Notes under the pieces: generated by a model
Seen by the model: only the letters and a program-made list of their open reading frames with translations
Databases searched by the model: none
What the model was told of the DNA's origin: nothing
Shown: positions 46,201 through 61,200 of the stretch, one piece after another
How the letters are laid out: each line of letters starts with the position of its first letter
How positions within the stretch are numbered: position 1 is the stretch's first letter
DNA from: Orthonyx spaldingii
Lineage: Eukaryota; Chordata; Aves; Passeriformes; Orthonychidae
Reading direction: 5' to 3'
Assembly: GCA_013397795.1 (NCBI GenBank)
Contig: VZTJ01003534.1
Coordinates: 372,523 to 436,522 of the forward strand
Length of the DNA: 64,000 bases
Program-made: the position numbers and the translations under genes

Positions 46201-49200
46201 CTGCTGAGGCTGCACTTGTGGCCATGCAGAAAGCTCAGCAGCTAATTACTGTAAATTATAACCTTAGATTTCCTCTAAACATACCTGAAAAAGCAGATTT
46301 AAAAATTCATTGGCAAGAGCACTCTTCACACTCCATATCTGGTAGTCCTCCAGAGTGAGGTGTCCGAGCTGGACAGGAGGGGAAGGAAAGGGGAAGGAAA
46401 AACCATCAAAACATGGTTCTGGTAAAATGCTCATTACATGACAAAACCAGGGATTTGATAAAAATTGGTATCTAGCACTTTCTAAATAAAATTTGATCCA
46501 ATGAAAGAAAAAAAATCCAGTTTTAGCATAACAGGCAAAATAACTGGAGAATTAAACAGCTCTGAGAGTACAGGGGGTGAGCTGTGCTCAGTGTGGAACC
46601 CCTGCTCCTGCTCTCCATCACTCACACCCAGTGTCCTTCCCCTGCATGCACTCACACACCCACCAGCCTCCTCTGAGGGTTGGGAAAAGCCAGTTTGGAT
46701 CACCAAGCCCTTGTGATCTCACCTAACAACACCAGCCCCATTAATTCTTAATCACCTGCCAAGCCACAGTGGTGTAACACCCACCATGCCAGAGGGACCT
46801 TCAGTTCAGTGAAGGGATCAACCTGATGTTTTTGATCTGGCAATACAATTCAGAGCCAATTTTACAGCACTGGCAGTTACTCTGCCTCTCCTTGCAGACC
46901 ATTTTCTCCAGAGTTCAGCCAGGTCAAAGCTAACACACGAAAAGAGGTTAAATAATTTATGTAATTACTGCACCATCAGCTCTTTCCAGCACTACACTGA
47001 TGATGCAACTAAAAAAATATTCTGAAGACTGAGGTCTTCTTTTTTTAACTCTTTGTGGAATCAGGACTGCTGTACACTTGCTTAGAAACGACCCTTTTTT
47101 TAAGAAGTCAAACAATAAAAACCTCAAAGGATGACACAGAGAGAATTCACAATTTCCACTGCTTTGGCAATTAAAGAATTACAATAAAGTATTTGCCCAC
47201 CACTTTGTTGGAGTACAAGCAGGCAAGACAACTATTCAAACAAGTAATTAAGCATTTCTAGACATTCGTTAAGGTTTTTCATAAATTATTTATCATTTCC
47301 AGACACTCTTCCCACTTCGTGAAGCAAAGGATGAAATAATGGAAGCAACTTCCACGATACTGTTTGTGGATATCTCCAAATCCCCTACCTCCAAAGAGCA
47401 AGGGCATAATTACAGATTTACACCCAGCTAAATTTAAAGCACAATATAAACTACCAGGACTTTTTGTTGTGTCATGACAGATGCCTCCACAGGAGGATAA
47501 TGTGTCTTGACACAGCATAAAATACAAGATAAACTTATGCACTCTCTCTTAAGATCAATTTTAACAGGAAACAAAGAACAGTTTCTCCAGAAGTCAAGCA
47601 TCAGATTTAAAACTGGTGTGAGTTATGCACAGCAAAGCCTTGCAAACAGTGTAGGCTTCCAATTAATTTCATCTGGTTATGCATTTTGAGTTTAGCTTCA
47701 TGTATTAAAAAGGCTTATAAAATTCAAACATGTTCTTTCTTTCACTGAACAACGTGGTAAATCTTAATGGAAAACTGACATTTCTTGAAAAAGGTTCTTC
47801 TATTGACACATCTCTGCTCTAAAGACAGCACAAGGCTTTACTTCCTTATAAATAAACTGAAGATACTGGGGTTTAAAAATGACAAGGAAAGAACAGCAAA
47901 TTCCTACCTTTGTGTTATCATGCATATGCAAAATATCTTCTACGATTTCAGACAAACTCATGTCCAACTCCTTCAACAAAAGGATTAGAAAACAGAGTTA
48001 AAGTCTCCCAGCAGGATGGGCTCAGAATAAAAATAAAACTGTAAGAGATGCTGGAAACTCTCAGTAATTCAAACCAAGGGTCCCAGACAGCTGAACCTTT
48101 GTACCTTTCTTTATATGAAAGAACACACATTACAGACAAACCCTGGAGCTTTGGGCAGGTCAGGAACACACATCATAACCACACCCTGTGCTTTGGGCAG
48201 CTCACAGCTCTGCAAGGCAAGGGACAGCCACTGGTCCCCACCCTCAGCTGAGGGGCTCAGGGAAGGCTCACCTCACTGACCCCCACCCAGACATCCTGCA
48301 CATTCCTCCTCTGGAAGGATGGCTGAGGAAACAGGAGGAAACCAACCCCCAGACACAACTCACAGGTATTTTGTCTGTCCTGTTGTCTTTCCAGACCTCT
48401 AAAAGCGCCACCACCATGTCCTTGAGCTCGGTGCGAGACAAGACCCCATCCCGGTCCACGTCAAACACCTTGAAGCAAACTGAGGGAAAGGGGAATGACT
48501 GTGCTGTCACAACCACTCCACAACGATTTTTCTTTATTCCTTGCATCCCCTGAGCCTGCAGAGTCCCAAGCAGCTGATTTAGTTCTGACAGGGGGATGCA
48601 CGTGTGGAGGTGAGGAAATGGAGCAGCTGTGTTTAATAAACTCAAAATCCAGATTCCTGCAACCCTCTGCTGTGCTTGCTGATGGGACATAGCAGGGAAC
48701 ATATGTGCATCCAGAAATTTCCAGGGAATTACAGCTTGGAAGTTGCAACAATATGGCTTTGGAGAAGTAGGGAACAAAAAGTGTTTCAAAACACAGGAAC
48801 CTTGCAGGGAGCCAGCTGGGAACTGGGCAGTGAAAAGCCACAACATGCTATTTACCACAAGACAATCAAATAGGACATTTGTTTTCTGTTAGAGATAATA
48901 AGTAGCTAAGTGTTTGCACTTTCTATATTGAGATACACACTTCTGCACCAAAATGCAGAACGCTGCAAAAATAACTTCTGAAATGTACTTTTTCCCAGTT
49001 AAATAATTGATATGAATCTACTGATAAGCTGTAAAATACATAGAATTAGGTTTAATCATCCTTTATAAAAGGAAACCTTGATATTTAAAATTCCTCTGGT
49101 TTTTTTATAACTTCTAGTCACCTTTCACAGACACGCACTTGTTCAGTGGGAAAAGAATCTCAAAAGGTGAAAACTACTAAACCTCATTGTTCAAACTGAA

Positions 49201-52200
49201 AAGCTCCTCCCAGTTAAATTTTAACAGTTGAATTTTGCATACTTACACTTCTGTCTCTCTGCCAAGGGTCCCCTGCAACATGCTGAGAGCCCACAGGAAA
49301 TTTCTTTAAAATCTATGTGATTGTCTCGGTTTTCATCAAAAGCATTAAACAAACCTGCAAACCACAAAAGCATCTCCTGTTACAGCACCTGAGAGACCCA
49401 CCCAGCACCTCCAGAGGGGTTCATGGGGAACATGGGCAAGGAGAAGCACAAACACTTGTCATTCATTCTTCTTATTAAGTGTAATGAAGATAATTAAGCA
49501 CTACTAAGACCATTTAAAGGTGAATTAGATCTCTCGGGGATGGCTGATCCAGCCAAGGGTGGGGAGGGAATCAAGAATTCTGAACAGCTGCCTGATCCTC
49601 ACACCCTCCTCATAATGACTGATTTAGAGTGGAGTTGAACCAGTATGGGCAGAACTTCCAACATGCCTGACAGAAATTCCTATGGAAATCACTGAATTCC
49701 ACTGCAAATTTAGCCCTGAGTTAAGAGCTGTAGCTACCAGCCTTCAAAGCATTTAAGAATTCCAATCATTCAGCATTTTTATCCCACAATTATTTTTTTA
49801 ACAGCAATGACTCCACAGAAGGCAGAGAACGACCAGAAACCATTCAAGTGTCCCCATAGCAGCTGTGTAAATTTAAATCACTGAGTAGATAAAGCACACT
49901 TAGGAACAAAAGGATGTGGGGATACATCCCTGCACAACTGGACATAAATCCTGGTTTTTTACCACTGCAGATGAATTTCCCATTTGTTACTTACTGGTGC
50001 CACTTGTCAGCAAAGCCAACCATTTGGTAATAAAAAAATTGTCACTCCAGAACTGGTGTGCCAGTGGAATGGCCCTGAGCGTCCTCACATCTGCAGCAAA
50101 TGGCAATGAGACAACTGCAACCTCCAGTTACCACCAGAGTGGCTTCAACTGGACAGACCAGTTTGGTTGTCAGTAGAAATAACAACCTACAAATCTGCTG
50201 GCTGAGTCTCCTGAATAAAACCTTCCTCAATTTACACGGTTAGGGAGGAGTGTTTCATTGGCTGCATGATACAACAGCTGACTTGCACACTGAGTTGCCC
50301 TTTAATAGATGAAACTCCCATTTTTCAGTTTAAAAATGGTCGATTTTCTCTCATTCAGGGCCAGCAGTTTATTTTGCCTTTACAGAAGCTTAAAAAAATT
50401 TTTTTAAGCAACTACAGGGCAACTTATACATAAAGTCTGACACATTTCCTGCCAACTGATAAGAATGCAACACCTCCTTCAGCATTCCAGATTTCCCAAC
50501 AAACAGAGATGTCTCAGGTCTCTTTTTCCATTTTTCAGAACTCAGTGAAATGATTCTCTTCAAGCCTAAAGGACATTTCAGAACAGACCCTTTCAAAGCC
50601 ATAACAGCTGTGAGTCAGCAGAGCAGCAGCAGTTCCTCACACACCTGACCCTCCCTCCATACCTTCACTCAGAGATGGATGGATTGGAGGGGACACCAAG
50701 GGGGCAAACGTCTCCAAATCGAAGCGTCCAGTTCTGGATTGAGCCTTTAGCAGCCAGTATCGCTTTTCCAGGTCGATGATGTCGGATTCTTCCACTGTAT
50801 AACCAACAAAAATAAAGCAAAATTATCTTCTTTGTCCACAGAATCTTCTTACCTCTTCACCATCGAGGAGTTCACCATCAACAACATCACCAGAAACGTG
50901 CACAAACACAGAAATTCACTTTTCCCACTCTTGGAGCCTGTTCATTTCTCACCTAATTCTTTTTGGTGATTTGAACAGGCAGATTATATGTAGAGTATCT
51001 TATTTTCCCAGGGTATTCAGTATTTAATTCCTCAAAAAAGATGTAAAGTAGCATTAAAAAAAAAAAAATCCCAGATCTTTTATGGAAAAAAATTATGTAG
51101 TACTTGGCTGCCCTTGAAAAACTCCTATTTGAAATTTTGAGCTTTTTGATACAGTTAGAAGGCTAAATTAATAAGACTAAATTTTAATGTGGCATTTAAA
51201 CACTGTATGTCAGCTTTTTTTTTTTTCCAAATATGAAATCGTTTGTTTCACTTTATTATTTATATTGTAGAATTATTTACAGTCCCAGTAAACGCTGGGG
51301 AGTGGCTACACAAACCTACAAGACTCTTTATGCAGAGGAACTTAAAAGGTAATTTAAAAAGGCAAAAAAATCCCCCCCAAACCCAAGAAATAAAACAAGG
51401 TGTTAAGCAAGGATGAATAAAAATAGCCAGAGAAAGAACTTGTGTTTTCCTTCAAAACATTCTGTACAAATGCTGGTCTCTTGATGCTTTATCCTTGAAA
51501 TTAAATATATAACGAGATTAATCTTCTGCCCAACAATACTTTTAACCTTTTTACATATGCAAGTGTGTCACAACAGTGCTTTAGGTCAGTGCCAATTAAT
51601 TGGTTCTCAAATAGATCTGTAATGACAAAGCTGTCTATATTAAGAACCACTCCGTGTGATCTCATTCCCAGATGGTTCTGAGCCTTTAAATCCACGCCAG
51701 TTTTCTAATAGGTTTAACTTGAGCTATTTGGCCTGGTTTAGTCCACAGAAACAATAATAATCCTGTAAGGCTTAAGAACAGAAGGGTCCCACCTAAAAAG
51801 TTGTGTGTCAAATTGAAATTTCATTGATTTCTTTCCCCGTTTCTCTCATTAGTGGCAGTAATTTACTTAAAATAGTAACTTAGGTAACCTGCAGTAAGCA
51901 TGAAGTAGTTGTAACTGCCCAGCAGGAACATCATATGATGCACCAGAACTTACACAACTCCTTACCCTCAGCAGCAGAAAAGAGTGGGAAAATCTGAATA
52001 GAATATCTGGTGTTGGAGGAGTGGAAGGGGCTTGCATTTTCCTGTAAGGTGTTTTTAGACAGCCCAGCTGGAAAAGTGCCATCAATGCCAAATGTCCCTT
52101 TGCTGTGTGCCTTCAGTGCAGTCACAGAGGTGACAAGCCCAGCCCAGCCTCCCCAGCCCCAGCTCCTCAGGGCATCACTCCCAGCTCTCGTGCATTCACA

Positions 52201-55200
52201 CAGTGAGACAAGAGCTGATCCAGAAGAAAAAACTCATTTCCTTTCTCCTCTTCCCCTCCTTCCCGGATGGATCCATCCCCTGATCTGTTTCACCATCCCC
52301 TGGCTCCTGGCTGGGTTGGGATCACAAAGTTATTTGGGTTGGAAGGGACTTCTAAAGGTCAACCCAACCTCCTCCACAGACACCTTCCACTGGGTCAGGT
52401 TGCTCCATCCAACCTGGCCTGGAATGTTTCCAGGGATGGGGAATCCACCACCTCACCACAAAAACCTCTGTCTCCCTCACATCTACTCTTGGTTTAAACC
52501 CATTACCCCACATCCTATCACTACAGGCCCTACTCAAAGCCTGTCCCCAACACATGAGGAAGCAGCAATCCAAATTCACAGAGGGATATTATTCTACTGG
52601 AAATCAAGAAAAAGGAATAGAGGAGTTATTTCTTTGAAGACCAGCACATGGAAATAGCACAGATGTGAGAGCCCACGAGGAGTGAGGAGAATCCCAGGGC
52701 TCTTCCCCTTCCCAAACAATGGTGCTGCCATTTACAGGAACTGCACTTCCACGCTACTGCTCTCATTAGCAAACACAAAAGCATTATTTATGTTCTCTTG
52801 TGCATGACCATGTAAATCACTGTGCTTCCTTTTAATCCACCTCTCGAAGTAGGAAGAATAACAAATGTGCGAGCTGCACTTCATTCTTCAAGTGATGCAA
52901 CACTGAGAACATTCAAAAGCCAGCAGGAAGCTCAAACTGTCCTCACTGAAGGGTAAATCTGCAGAAACCTCTCTCTGGCAGGTGCAATATTCATCTTTAG
53001 TGACTAAGAACTGCAAGAAGGTTTTATTTTGCCAGAGAACCTCTCTCAAACATCTACAGCAGAAGTCAGCTGTATTCTGATTTTTTTGATTGTACTTCAC
53101 AGATGTTTCTACAGTGGTAACTCCGCTCTTTTATTATTTAATCCCAGAAAAGAAAGGTTATCAGAAAGCATCTTTGCATTTCTGCCCAGCAGTGGCTGAA
53201 CTGACATGGTCAGTTTATTTAAAAGATACAGAATTTTCAAATAACCACCTTTAAAAGAATAGCTGATAAGTATTAGCACAAGTGCTACGTTTTTATTCCA
53301 GCCCCAGTGCACTGACTTTCTGCACAAGAGCCAAGCACTTTAGAAAGTAAAACTAAGCAGTAAATAACATTCTTAGCACCGATTAGCCTTACACAAATCA
53401 GGTTAACCACAAGTAAAAATGTGACAAAAGAATATTTTTCCTTCACAGTTATAACAAATTGTGGCCCACTGCAACAGTCCCAGTGACTAAAAGGGAGCAG
53501 GATTTATTGGATTGCAGCACACGGGAACTTTAACTGCAGCTGAGCAGCAGCTGTTGCGTAATTTGATTTCTCCGGAGTGATTTTTTTGCACATAATCTTG
53601 TAAATCAGTCTCAGGATATGCAGTGCGCCATTTATTCCTCCAGAAGTGCAAACTAAAAGAAATCTCTGGCAATTTATGATTATACCCATAATCATATTTG
53701 TTACTGAAGTTAAATGAAGCATGGGAAAGGCACACTACACTTAATACCCAAACATATCAATGTGCATGACAAAACACCATATTCTGCAGAGGTTTTGTAC
53801 AGAAAAAGGATTTTATCTTTCCAGAATATAAACTTTTTTTTCCTTAATGTCTGTTCAAATCACATCAAAGTGTAAACTGGTCTTTCATTCAGATTATTTA
53901 AAAAATGTATTGTGTATACACAATATAGGCCAAAACCTCAGAACACACAGGCTTTCTAGGCCACGTAATTATTCATTTTGGTAATTAAATATATGATTAT
54001 TTGAGGTCACATGGCCATATGATGCACCTGTGAAATTTAACCAGTCTACTACCACATGCTGATTTATGTCTCCCTCATCACTTGCCCATTAGAAATACAA
54101 AAAACTTTCATATCTGTAAAATTATGACTAGTACTTTTTTATTCAATTCTCTAAGAATTAGACCAATATAATCAGAAGGATGATAATAAGTACAACTGAA
54201 GCAAAATCTTCTTATTATAGTGAAAGAACAAATCAACATTTTCAGTCAAAATATCAGCTAAAACTGTAAAACTACTAAAAAATGAGTTAATTTAGAACAC
54301 TGATCAACAGGCAGGTGCATGGCAGTGATAAACACTAAATCCCCATCCTACATTTTAATGCTGTTCTCACAAAATGCCCTTCTAAAGTATTCCACAGATA
54401 GCAAGCCATGAATAATCTGCCTTAGAAAACAAATTTAAAAGCCTGTTTTCATTTCAGCCGCTGCTTATTACAACTCTTTATACAACCAAAATTCACCAAG
54501 TATTCCAACAGAGGACAAAACTTCAGTATTTACCCACCTATTGGTACAATCCTGTCTGGTTCACAGCAGCAGAAACATACCATATTCCCAACATTTTCCC
54601 AGGACTTGGATTGTTTCCCTGTTCACCATGATGTGCTCCAGGCAGACCCCAGGCCCTGCTGGCAGGGAGGGCTCTTCATGGCGAGGCAAGAGCCCAAAAA
54701 GCTGACACCAAACACTGGTTCTGACTAAAAACTCTCGTTTGTGGCTTTCAAATTAACCCCCAGAAGACTCTGGGACGGAGAGCTGCTTTGTAAGACATAA
54801 AATAGCCTGGAACTAAGAGGATAACAAGTGGCAAAATACAGATTAAGTGACACCGAGGCTTTTACTTATTGGCCTGGGCTGCTGTCAGACTTTCATCTTT
54901 GTGCTTTTCCTAATTAAAAGCAAACACTCAGGGAAGGGGATGTTATAACCCCAGCCAGGAGAGATCCTTGTGTGTGTCAAACAGGACTGTCCAGGTGTTC
55001 GGGCAGCAGAACGTGGATTATCAGTGCCTGAAGGTGGGAACAGGAGGTGCAAACAGCACAGCTCCTCTCACAGCACGAGGGTTCACACTTGGGAAAGGCA
55101 GCACAGAGTGAAATGTGCCCTTAAAAGCAGCTTTAATAGAGCCAAAATCTTCAGAATTGTCTCCCATCTTCATCCTCCCACAAAGGTGACAAACCCAGCT

Positions 55201-58200
55201 CTGAGAGAAGTTGTTCCTTCCACAACATTCAGCTTTGGTTTTGTAGCGTTTCAAAAACTGCCTCTTCCCTTTCAACCATCCTGCCTGCTTATCCAGGCCT
55301 TCTCTCATTTATTGTATTAAATGAATGATAAATGTACATTCTAAAATATAATTATTTATACTGACTGCAGTCATAACTGCACCTCAGTAGGTGAGAGCTG
55401 TCAGAAAGAACAGGATGAATTTTCCTGACAACAGAGTTCCATTCAAAGGGGAATTTGGATGTTATTTAATCAGAACTCAGTGACACAAGAACTGGGTGAC
55501 AAAGGCACAAATTAAACATTCTGTCAGTTCAAAACCAGCAACTCCTCTGATGAATGGAATTATTTTCCCCATGGAAAAGGGCTGAAAACCTGAGTATCTA
55601 AGCCCATTACATGACACTGAGTCACACCAAAATGACACATGACAAAGGCAACCAGCACCTATGTTGCAGCAGAAAAAATATTTCCAGCTAAATGAAGGAA
55701 ATCAGTGAGGTGTCCCCTGAGTCAGTGTGACAGAAATGTGGGATTTACAGGCTCCACCCCAGTGCTGTTCAATGTGATGGTTTCAAAAATACGTAAAATA
55801 AATAAATTTAAATGCATATAATTGTACTACAAAACTGAGAAAATCCAAACTACTGCTAATTGGTCATTCTCAGGTCTAAGACAAACTCATATCCCTGAAA
55901 CTGCTTTTTTAGGAACAAAGGCCAGTTATTTTGGCAGCTTACAAATCAAATTATTCCTATTTCTGATTTAAGTGAAACGGAACAAAATTTGATTAAAAGC
56001 AGCAAGTGTGTGCAACTTCCTGTAACTTTAAAATTTCAATTCTAATTATGTGTTGAGAAATGTCACTAAAGTAATCTGCACACCAAAATAAATGTTATTT
56101 ACAAATGAAAAATTAGTATTCCTTTGTTTCCCTGATAACCTGGCTCATTAAGCAAATTTAAATGGAGTCACTGATGCTTTGCAGTAAATGGTGGCTGTTT
56201 CTAAATCAATGGGAATAACTTTCCCTATTTTTATCCCTGCCATTTTTCATGGCTCTGACATATTGTCCAAAAAGTTGGATGGGAAGCACAGGGTGAGGTA
56301 AGGCTGGGGAGGGGGTCTGAGGCTGGTGCCAGGAGATCCAGCAGGAATGAGAAACTCCTGATTGCACCAGCAAGTGCCACAAATTACTTCTCATTTTACA
56401 CTAGAAGAAAGTGAAAACCTTTCCCTCTTTCTCTGTATTCTGCTTAGGGTGTTTGCCTCAGTTTACCAAACATTATCTCACTTCCTGGCCCTTCCCAAGG
56501 CAACCATTCTCCCAGGAAAAATATTAAGATCAAGCCTTCATTTAGAGCAAAGGAACTGTCACAACAACTCTCAGTGTTTTACACATTCAGCTGTGTTAAA
56601 AATACTTCTGTACTGAATTTCTTACTCTTTGGAGTGACCTGATTAGGCTGAAATTACTTCCAAGTGCTCAAGCACTTAAATTTTTCTTAGTTTTGCATCT
56701 GCTGGATGAGATTCCTACACTGTTGTAAACCACAGGGGAATTTAGTAAAATTTAATTTTATCTAGAGGTCTAAACAGAACTGTCATATGAGATTTCCAAA
56801 TTTGTGGACAATCACCACGTCACCTACATGGATTTTTGGAATTCACTGAAAAGCTCAATCCCAGCTCTGACACAGTGGTAACAGTGACAGAGATATCAAA
56901 AACAGAAGTGAGAACATTAAATATAAATTAAAATCTATTGAACAGTAGCTGTTAAATTTAAATTATTATTTTTAATCCAAACCTCAGTTTCAGTATAAAT
57001 AAGCTTTCTGTGAAAAGCCCAGTAAAAATTGTTCTGAAAGTTTCGATTTCAAAGCAAAAAAAGAGCAGATCTCAGTTTGATACAGGTCAAGATCCTTCCC
57101 AGAGCTGAACTCCAGAACACTCAGAGGGTTGGGGTTTTTTTCACATACCTCTTTCTCTACCTTGTCTATGAGAGCTCAGAATATTCACTGGTTTTCTGTA
57201 ACCTCAATGTCTCCTGCAGCCTCTCGTGTAATGCAAATAAATCACCTGTTCATAAACTCCTGACTTCATTATGCATTTTCATTTCAGGTGGTCAGAGGAT
57301 AGTTTGAATGCCCACGCTTAAAACCAAGAGGATAAAAAGGGTATGTTGCTTTATTCAAGTAACCCACCTGTTAGGGGATTAAATGCCACACTGACACCAG
57401 TGAGGAAAATCCGTGAGAGTAAATAAAACACAGCCAGACTGCTCAAATCCCTGACACCTCTACAGCCAACTCCCTTCTCCCAGGGAGCCTCAGGTGCTTT
57501 ACTGGAATGGATGCTTGCATTACACTGGTACATAAAGTGTCATTTATCAGCCTTTCAGTTTTAGATTTAATATAAAGACCAGCTGTTCCTTCTTTTACAT
57601 TAACACAGACATAAGGAAGCACTCGTTCTTTGGAGACAATTCCTGAGGATGCTTCTCTTCAGTCAATTCAGTTCCCTGCCTCTACCACATGCCAGGAATG
57701 TTATTTATTTTACTGGGCAAGCAAATTAAGAGGTAACACTTATTTGTGAAACAGATATTATTTTCTCAACTCTCTCAGTAGTTTTACAACCCACTATAAA
57801 GACCAAAAATAAACCCAGTATTACCAGCCAGCCACTTCAGAAGATACTTTTGTTTTTAGCTTGCTTGGTAGCAAACTTCCATTGAAGTCTTGTAGCCTCA
57901 ACATCATCATCTCTTCAAAATAACAACCCAACATCCTTGTACACAACAGTATTTTACATCACAGCACGGAAAGCAGAGAACAAAAGAGCTCAGAGAAGGA
58001 ATTCCTCTCTCTGAACCGAACGCAGCGGAGCAGGGAGGTTCAATGAACAACTCCTCTGCCTGTGAACTCTGGCAGGTTTTTTTTTTAAGATGTGCAGGAC
58101 AAGAAGCACCTTTACTCACAGTGTGTGACTCCAGCCAGGGTCTGGTAGAAGGTTGGGGTGTCGCTGTCATCGGTGAGGGTCACGTACACCCCTCCCGAGA

Positions 58201-61200
58201 GCAGCCACCGCGAGAAGGTGAAAGCATCTTTGTTGTGCAGCAGCCACAGCCTGAACTTCTCATAGTTCACCTTCTCACCCTGCAAGAAAAACCAGAAGAT
58301 GGGAGCTGGTTTTCTCACTGCCAGTAAACAGGAACCATCCAGCTGTACGAACAAAAATTGGGACAATCTCCTAGCAAAATAAGTGCTAATGTAATTTTTC
58401 TGCTTGGAGCCATGCCTGTTTTTCCCTTTCCTTTTGAAACAGCAATGGGAGGGAAATTAACTTTCAGTTCTCTCTGCATTTCAGCCACCTACTCAATGTG
58501 GCCTTTGGAAACTCATTTACCCTGAACTTCAGGGTAAAGGGATGAAAAGAAAACTGGTTACTTACAATTCAAAACAGCAGAGGTTATTTTGGTGAATTTA
58601 AATGTATTATTGTAGATACCAGCTCTGCTGTACCAAATAACAGGTGCTATAAAATCACAAACATTCTATTCTATCTGTGCAGGTATACAAACAACACAGA
58701 AAAATCAGATTTGGGAATAATTAATGCTGTGATTAATCACTGCAGGAACATGGGACTTTTTTGATGTGACATTGCCAGGATCTTCTCACTCGGTGTCTCT
58801 TGGAGCTCCCTGTTCAGGAATACATAAAACTACACATTCACAGAATTTCAGAGCTGTTTAAACCATTTATTTGAACCCTTGCCAAGCTGTGGCCATGAAA
58901 CCATAGGGATCAGCAGACTCATTTCTACAGGACCTACAAAACTACCTCAAATAAAAGCAAACCCATTATCAGTAGACAAACTCATTATATGGAGATTCTC
59001 ATCTCCAGGGGAAATAAACAGGGGTCTGCAAAGTGGAAGAGGCTTCAAGTCATTGATTATTTAAACTCCCCTCATATCACAGACCATTAAACTTCACTGA
59101 ATTACATCTCTACAGAATCCAACAATTTGCATTTGGCCACGGACTATCTGCAACTGCCAAGTGCAGAAAATTGAAAATTCACTATATTCCCTTTGCCAGG
59201 CTGCTCCAATGGTTAATCACCAGCACTGCTAAAACATTTGCTTCCTATTCCCATTGCAGGGAATTGTTTCAGTTCCAGATATTCATTCTTTTTATGCCTC
59301 TTTTTCAAGACTAAAGAGTTTTATACTTTCATCCAACAAATCCCAGAATGGTTTGGGTTGGAAGGGGCATTAAAGCCCATCCAGTGCCACCCCTGCCATG
59401 GCAGAGACACCTCCCACCATCCCAGGTTGCTCCAAGCCCCATCCAGCCCAGCCTTGGACACTTCCAGGAATCCAGGAGCAGCCACAGCTTCTCTGGGCAC
59501 CCTGTGCCAGGGCCTCCCCACCCTCACTTTTATTTCTTATTCTTTCATTTCTCCAACAGTTTGGATCAAGAGACAAGAACATTTTTTACTACCTGTTCTA
59601 CCCTTTCCCTCTACTTTTTGCACTGCTCTTCGTAAAGGCAGCAAAAGGTATGTCATTAAAACTTTAATTTTTCCTGAAAGGACAATGAAAAGGGGCAGAA
59701 AAACTTTGGACAGGAGGAAAAAAGCATTTGAAGCAAGCAATGATTACAGCTGAACTATGACAGAACATGAGCAATGCAAGTATCACTGAATTTGTTCCCT
59801 GTATTTCAGAAACAAAAGGAAAATTCAGATATATTCTAAAGCTTCTATTTCTAGCTGAGCACATGCAATAATTCTGATGAACAGAAGTACCTATAAACAC
59901 CATCCTGAAATCAAACCCATCCTCCATAAGGCAGGCAGGAAGGCCCACAGCAGGAACATTAAACTCTCTCACTCTCCAGCAATGACCGTGGATGATTAAG
60001 AGCCCAGTAAATCCTGCTGAGTGGGTTATTGCACTATTTTCATTTTAAAAGAAAAATCAATATGCAGCATTTTCTTGAACAGGAAAATGCTCTGAGGCCC
60101 AGACTGATACTCATCTTCCTGCAAGTCTTCATAAAGTATTTCTGGATTTCTTGGACAGTATGCAATTAACTTGTAGGGTGCAATACATCACACCACACTG
60201 ATGGGAAATTATAAATAGGAGATGGCACCGTGGGTCAGCTCCAGAAGCTGGACTGCAGTGGACACAGGATTGATGTTGCAGCCAGGACTGAGGAGTGCAG
60301 GCACTGCCTGCAGAGCCAACAGGACACCAGGGCCAGATCAGAGCCTGGCTCAGGCAATGCCCTCAGCCAGAGTTATCTCCAACACAGAACAATAAAATCC
60401 AAGGTAATTAAGTAACTTGATAGCCACAAATAAAGCTTCCAGTCAATCTGGTCAATCCTTTTGCCAGAGGAATGTACAATGATGTCTCCATTTTGCTGAT
60501 CTTAGTCCTCTGATAACAAACCAAGCAAAAACCCCTGAAAACCCATCAGGATTCCTGGAGTCCAAGAATCATCTATGAATACAGGGAAGTACCAATGCCC
60601 TGGTTCAGAGCAGGACTTCAGCAAGTTCCATAAAGATTACATCCCTCAAACAACCTAAAGCATAATTAAATGTTGCAGCTCCTGGCAGGAACAGTGATAC
60701 AAAAGCAATAATATAAAACTATTATTTTTAAGCAACCATTGCTGTCAGGCATTTTTAAATCCAGGGTGCAGATTTTCTTTCTTCTCAGCTCTGCGTTCTA
60801 GATTTCTTCCCTGACTGCAATAAAATGTTCACACTAATGACTAAGTTCCCAGCAGCAATATTAGTATTTAAATTTACCTGCTAACATGATTACCCTTGGG
60901 AAATGATCTCTTTCCAAGCAGCACAGTAAGTACAGGAGCACAGAGAATGCCTGCATTTATACACCAAATGCTGTTCACATCAATACAAATTACATGTAAT
61001 ACCACAACACAAAAAACCATGAGCTTTTACCCAATTTAAACAAGGTCAATTTGTTCTCATACGTGCATGAGGATGAAAAAGAAGCTACTTAATGTAATCT
61101 TGACTTTTTTGTAAATGCAGCAGGAGAAAAGCTGCATGAAGTTACCTCAGAGAAGCATTTCTTGAGTGACTCTGGGACCTTCCCATCAACCACATGCAGC

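Larger units (their letters stand above)
50795..58119 (-). other. USP32 intron 5, largest visible intron
   Basis: 7.3 kb. It contains a CR1 fragment (52305-52545) and a perfect 18-base palindrome (53908-53925). Much of the rest is AT-rich. Open frames, for example near 52010-52657, owe their length to CR1 or chance. No exon is recognised. Confidence 0.75.
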
